A stretch of 18,419 bases of DNA from a bacterium (GTDB lineage Bacteria; Pseudomonadota; Gammaproteobacteria; Berkiellales; Berkiellaceae), in assembly GCA_009927065.1 (NCBI GenBank), contig RFNU01000160.1, forward strand, positions 1-18,419. Reading direction: 5' to 3'. Of the stretch, positions 14,881 to 18,419 are shown in pieces. The position numbers and the translations under genes were made by a program. A model generated the notes under the pieces. That model searched no databases. It was not told the origin of the DNA and saw nothing but the letters and a program-made list of their open reading frames with translations. The first letter of the stretch is position 1. Every line of letters starts with the position of its first letter.

Positions 14881-17800
14881 TAGCCCAGAACGGATTCAAG
14901 CTTTAGATTTAACAACAAGTTGCGTCGTTCGTGCGCCGGCTGGCTCTGGTAAAACAGAATTGCTTATCCAGCGTTACCTTAAAGCCTTGCTGCATGTTGA
15001 ACGTCCAGAGCAAGCGTTGGTTCTCACATTTACGAACAAAGCCGTTGCCGAGCTTAAAGAGCGTTTAATGCACATCTTGAGCGATCCATCTTCTTGTGCA
15101 ACAGTCTTAACAGCCCAAATGGTTCATGCTGTGATACAGCGATCAGCATTACTGGGATGGAATATCAGTTATAATCAACATCGCTTGGCTATCATGACGA
15201 TTGATGCCTATTTTTTAAAGCTTTATGAGCGCTTTATGCCTCAAGAGTTGGGTGTTTTTCCAACATTAACAGATGATCCTATTGCGTTAAATATTAAGAT
15301 TGTTGAAGAGTTTTTAAGTTATTATTTTATGAAAGAGGCAGATGAAGATTTGATCGCCTTAAGTGCAATATTTCATAACAACTTTTCTTACTTAAAAGAT
15401 CTGTTTGTCGGCATGTTAGGCTCTAAAGAACGTTGGCTAGCACTTCTTTATCAAGAAAGATTAGAGAGCCAAGCATTAGAGTCTCTTTGGATTGCGGAGT
15501 TGGAGATTCTCAATAGCTCAGTGAGCCATTTAGCGTCTTGTGTTGAGCAGATTTTTTCTTTTATGACTCAATATCACTTAATAACACCTCATTTCATTTG
15601 GCCGATGAAGCTAGAGCAATGGTTTTTTTTATCAAAGATTTTACTGACACAAAAAGCTCAATGGCGAAAAACATTCCGTTTTGATCAAGGTATTCCTGCG
15701 CAAGGAGAATTGCATCCTTGGCATACAAAAGAAGATAGAATCAACGCTATAGAAAATATTGCTGAGTTACAAGAGAGCTTGTCTCAGGCAGCATCTTCTC
15801 TGAAAATATTAGGCCTGATGCAGTATTGGCCAGATCACGTGAGCTTTTCAGAAAATGATCAGAGACTAGCGTTTTTATTAAAAAAGTTGGTGGCTTTTAG
15901 TATTGTTTATAAAAAAGAAAAAAGCCTTTTAGATTTTGCAGATATTACCACAGGTTTATGGTCATTAACGCGCAAAGAGCCCGAGTTATCTTGGATTGCA
16001 ACATATCTTGATCAACATCTGACTTATCTTTTTATTGATGAGGTACAGGATTTATCATTAACACAATTTGCAATTATTGAACAAATCATAGGATCGTTGG
16101 CTTATGTTGAAAAATCTTTTTTTGTTGTTGGCGATCCACAGCAAGCTATTTATCATTTTCGTGGTGCAGAAATCGGCGTTTTTCGTCGCTTCGAGTTATA
16201 CGCAAATCCTGGCATCAAAAAAGTCAATTTGAAATTGTCTAGTAATTTTCGTTCTGCAGATAAACTGGTTTCGTTCGTTAATACCTGGACTGCTGAGCGT
16301 TTTGGCGATGCTTCTTTGCCGTTATTAGGGGTCGATCAGGCCCTAACCAGTTATGCTGCTCTGGCTAAAGATGGATCGTATCAGAGCCACTCCTATACCA
16401 ATAAAGAACAAGAAGCTTGGCAGTTAGCATTGTTGATAAAAACATATCGGCAAGAGCATCCTCAGCGCACTGTCGGTATTTTGGGTCGTGATAGAAAAAC
16501 ACTCCGGCCCTTGAAAGCGATGTTAGATCGTCTTGATATCGAGCATCATGCTCCAGATTTACACCGAATGATCGATCAGTATTATATTCTTGATGCCTTA
16601 GCATTAATAAAAGTCTTATTAGAACCGCGAGAAAAATATCATTGGCTTGATTTGTTGAGGTCGAGTTTGTTAAGAGCTTCATTCGCTGATATTCAATTAT
16701 TTTTTGCTGATGAGCAGGTTGATTTTTGGCAGAAGTCCTCTTTACATACTCTTTCTTCCGCTTGTGCATATGATTATCAACGATTAAGCGAAGTGGTGGG
16801 TGTTTTTAATACTTATCGTTATCGTGTGACCGTGTCACGGTGGTTGAAAACATTTTTTGCAGCTTTCGGTTATGATAAATTTTTAACACTATCGCAGCTT
16901 TCTATTTTTAATCTTTTCTTAGAGTTCTTTCAGTATTGGAATTGGAATCAAGAATATGATTGGTTCATGATTGAAGATCAGTGCAACCGTAAAACAGTGC
17001 ATGGTGGTGTAGAGTCTGTGATTACTTTGCTGACTATCCATAAATCAAAAGGACTTGAATTTGATTGTGTGATTTTACCAAACCTTGGCGCACGCTTACC
17101 AACAGCTGAACGGCCATTACTCTCTTATATTCATTGGGACTCTTTTGCTCTTTGGTCTGTCGCACAGCAAGAGGATAATCAGATTTTTAATTTTTGTCAT
17201 AAAGTAAATACCTGTCATCAAGCGCATGAAGCTGAACGATTATTGTATGTTGCATTAACGCGAGCTAAACAAACCTTGATTTTATCAAGAAATGAGCAAG
17301 CAAGTTCACCAAGAAGTTTTTGGAGGATGCTTGATGGAATGTTGATCGATGATCAAGCTTATGTTGATTTAACCTTACCATCAGGATTGATCAATCGTTT
17401 TGCAAAAATACCACAACACTATAAAGTTTCAGCTATGTTTTTTGATTTAGTTGCAATGAATAACGATCCTATCATGATAACAATACCGAACTTTTATCAT
17501 GAATTACAGCGGATTGTTGGATTAGTCATCCATGATCTTTTAGCTTGCACAGAAACTTTACCGATAGAATCAACATTATTAACCAAAGATGCATTACGCA
17601 TGCTATGGAAAAAACATGGCGGTCAGCCACAATACTTCCAGCAAGGATTAGATCAGTTAGGAAAATTAATTGTACAAATACATCGATCGAAACTAGCTTT
17701 AAGCATCTTTAATAAAGATCATCTCCATGTTTATCCTGAGTATGAACTCTTTTATATGAAGCGCAATAAAGTGAAAAAAATTATTCTTGATAGATTCATT

Positions 17801-17989
17801 CAAAAAAGTGATGGTCAATGGTGGATTATAGAATTTAAAAGTATGTTACAAAGCTCATTGACAAAAGAACAGATACAGGAATATCAACAGCAAGTTAAAA
17901 ATTATATTGAAGTTGCACAAGCCCACCTTAAAACATCAGTTAAAGGCTCACTGTATTTTATTGCTGATGATGCTTTTGTGTTTTTATAA
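14867..17989 (+). CDS. AddA-like UvrD-family helicase-nuclease
   Basis: Motor and second nuclease of an AddAB-like end-resection enzyme; 1040 residues. Helicase motifs in order: Q11, Walker A APAGSGKT (23-30), TFTNKAVAELKER (Ia), DEVQD (391-395), GDPQQAIYHFRGAE (422-435), SSNFRSADKL (IV), HKSKGLEFD (725-733) and YVALTRAK (794-801). The C-terminal PD-(D/E)XK nuclease is present but variant: D975 (ILDRF, where G-x-x-D is usual), E989 and K991 (IIEFKS, E-x-K instead of D-x-K), then Q1009 and Y1013 (QVKNY). These substitutions are compatible with activity. The ATG at 14867 overlaps the addB-like stop by 14 nt, with AAAAAGG 9 nt upstream. RecB is less likely because the upstream partner is AddB-like and no recC or recD is nearby. 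Confidence 0.9.
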   Translation: MKLSDSPERIQALDLTTSCVVRAPAGSGKTELLIQRYLKALLHVERPEQALVLTFTNKAVAELKERLMHILSDPSSCATVLTAQMVHAVIQRSALLGWNISYNQHRLAIMTIDAYFLKLYERFMPQELGVFPTLTDDPIALNIKIVEEFLSYYFMKEADEDLIALSAIFHNNFSYLKDLFVGMLGSKERWLALLYQERLESQALESLWIAELEILNSSVSHLASCVEQIFSFMTQYHLITPHFIWPMKLEQWFFLSKILLTQKAQWRKTFRFDQGIPAQGELHPWHTKEDRINAIENIAELQESLSQAASSLKILGLMQYWPDHVSFSENDQRLAFLLKKLVAFSIVYKKEKSLLDFADITTGLWSLTRKEPELSWIATYLDQHLTYLFIDEVQDLSLTQFAIIEQIIGSLAYVEKSFFVVGDPQQAIYHFRGAEIGVFRRFELYANPGIKKVNLKLSSNFRSADKLVSFVNTWTAERFGDASLPLLGVDQALTSYAALAKDGSYQSHSYTNKEQEAWQLALLIKTYRQEHPQRTVGILGRDRKTLRPLKAMLDRLDIEHHAPDLHRMIDQYYILDALALIKVLLEPREKYHWLDLLRSSLLRASFADIQLFFADEQVDFWQKSSLHTLSSACAYDYQRLSEVVGVFNTYRYRVTVSRWLKTFFAAFGYDKFLTLSQLSIFNLFLEFFQYWNWNQEYDWFMIEDQCNRKTVHGGVESVITLLTIHKSKGLEFDCVILPNLGARLPTAERPLLSYIHWDSFALWSVAQQEDNQIFNFCHKVNTCHQAHEAERLLYVALTRAKQTLILSRNEQASSPRSFWRMLDGMLIDDQAYVDLTLPSGLINRFAKIPQHYKVSAMFFDLVAMNNDPIMITIPNFYHELQRIVGLVIHDLLACTETLPIESTLLTKDALRMLWKKHGGQPQYFQQGLDQLGKLIVQIHRSKLALSIFNKDHLHVYPEYELFYMKRNKVKKIILDRFIQKSDGQWWIIEFKSMLQSSLTKEQIQEYQQQVKNYIEVAQAHLKTSVKGSLYFIADDAFVFL

Positions 17990-18001
17990 CGTAGTCAGTT
18001 T

Positions 18002-18032
18002 AAACCACTAAGCTTAAAAACTTAGTGGTTTT
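18002..18032 (+). terminator. Intrinsic terminator after the addA-like gene
   Basis: A perfect 11-bp stem, AAACCACTAAG (18002-18012) with CTTAGTGGTTT (18021-18031), closes an 8-nt loop and is followed by a short T-run, 12 nt past the stop of the addA-like gene. It lies between convergent genes and could also serve the minus-strand gene at 18038. Confidence 0.75.
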
Positions 18033-18037
18033 GATCG

Positions 18038-18301
18038 TTAAGAATAGCTTAAATTAAGTAGCTTATTTTTATAAGATAGTACTGTTGTAAAAGAAGAATA
18101 AGCCAAAGTATGAAGAGCTAGTTTTTTGTAATTAACCGTAATATTACCCTCAGCTAGGGTTATAGATTGTTGTCCAATATAAACCATGGCTAATGAGCGA
18201 GCAGCTTTTTCTGCTATTTGGCATCCCAAAGAAAGACCGTCTTTTACAGAGAGTGCACCTGCTTTAATAGCAGAATATTGAGAAAAATTTAAATTTTTCA
18301 T
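18038..18301 (-). CDS. Small protein of unknown function, 87 aa
   Basis: Not recognised. The frame can be extended to 18370 with a TTG codon, but the start chosen is ATG 18301, because AGAGGA (18314-18309) lies 7 nt before it. The product starts MKNLNFSQYSAIKAG and contains an alanine-rich, mildly amphipathic helical stretch (GLSLGCQIAEKAARSLAMVYIGQQ) and a basic, hydroxyl-rich end (YKNKLLNLSYS). There is no clear signal peptide or full membrane helix. Its end is 6 nt from the shared hairpin terminator. Upstream sequence is very AT-rich and no confident promoter was picked out. The strong ribosome binding site is the main support. Confidence 0.6.
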   Translation of the reverse strand: MKNLNFSQYSAIKAGALSVKDGLSLGCQIAEKAARSLAMVYIGQQSITLAEGNITVNYKKLALHTLAYSSFTTVLSYKNKLLNLSYS

Positions 18302-18419
18302 GTATAAATCCTCTAATATGGGGTTAGAAAAAAATCGTTCCATAACCAATCTATCACATTTTTTTTTCAAACGAAATACACTATGACAAGTACTTTTTAC
18401 AGAATTATTTCATTTAAAC

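Noticed and set aside
16365..16769. Open frame on the minus strand of 134 codons
   Set aside because: Lies inside the addA-like gene, whose frame is clearly coding; composition looks like a reverse-strand shadow.
14867..17989. RecB of a RecBCD complex
   Set aside because: The upstream partner has AddB-type nuclease and C-x2-C-x5-C cluster residues and is not RecC-like; no recD nearby.
18302..18370. TTG-initiated extension of the small minus-strand gene
   Set aside because: Encoded partly by a poly-A run with no binding site before it; ATG 18301 has AGAGGA at 7 nt.

Overview
The window is AT-rich, densely coded bacterial chromosome from a gammaproteobacterium. The closest textbook relatives of mfd, dnaQ, rnhA, the YafS-like methyltransferase and the CsiV-like protein are gammaproteobacterial. 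The low G+C, an ankyrin-repeat protein and an AddAB-like nuclease pair instead of RecBCD suggest a host-associated lineage of the Legionellales/Coxiellales type. That placement is an inference from gene content and base composition, not a demonstrated taxonomy. No tRNA, rRNA, CRISPR array, insertion sequence or prophage gene was seen.

Left part (1-5127, plus strand): the 3' two-fifths or so of mfd (transcription-repair coupling factor) runs in from the left edge. It is followed by a large three-part protein behind its own promoter: an N-terminal RelE/ParE-like domain, a UvrD-type superfamily 1 helicase core, and C-terminal ankyrin repeats after a lysine-rich, poly-A-encoded linker. This is the most unusual gene in the window.

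Middle spacer (5128-6227): two non-coding stretches flank one small gene of unknown function (5475-5774, minus) that has a good promoter and ribosome binding site. They hold hairpins and two diverged copies of a 47-nt repeat (37 of 47 positions identical).

Minus-strand cluster (11116 down to 6228), probably one operon: MFS transporter, NhaD Na+/H+ antiporter, rnhA, dnaQ, CsiV-like envelope protein, YafS-like methyltransferase. Spacings are 3 to 12 nt, with one overlap of 29 nt. An extended -10 promoter lies upstream of the MFS gene, with a structured leader.

Plus-strand cluster (11304-17989), divergent from the former: an NhaP-type (CPA1) Na+/H+ exchanger whose 3' end overlaps an AddB-like nuclease, which in turn overlaps an AddA-like helicase-nuclease. 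The two Add-like subunits keep the key helicase, nuclease and iron-sulfur residues and probably form the double-strand-break end-processing enzyme of this organism. A strong hairpin terminator ends this operon, facing a small unknown gene on the minus strand.

The dominant theme is DNA repair and replication fidelity (Mfd, UvrD-like helicase, RNase HI, DnaQ, AddAB-like), mixed with sodium/proton homeostasis (NhaD and NhaP).
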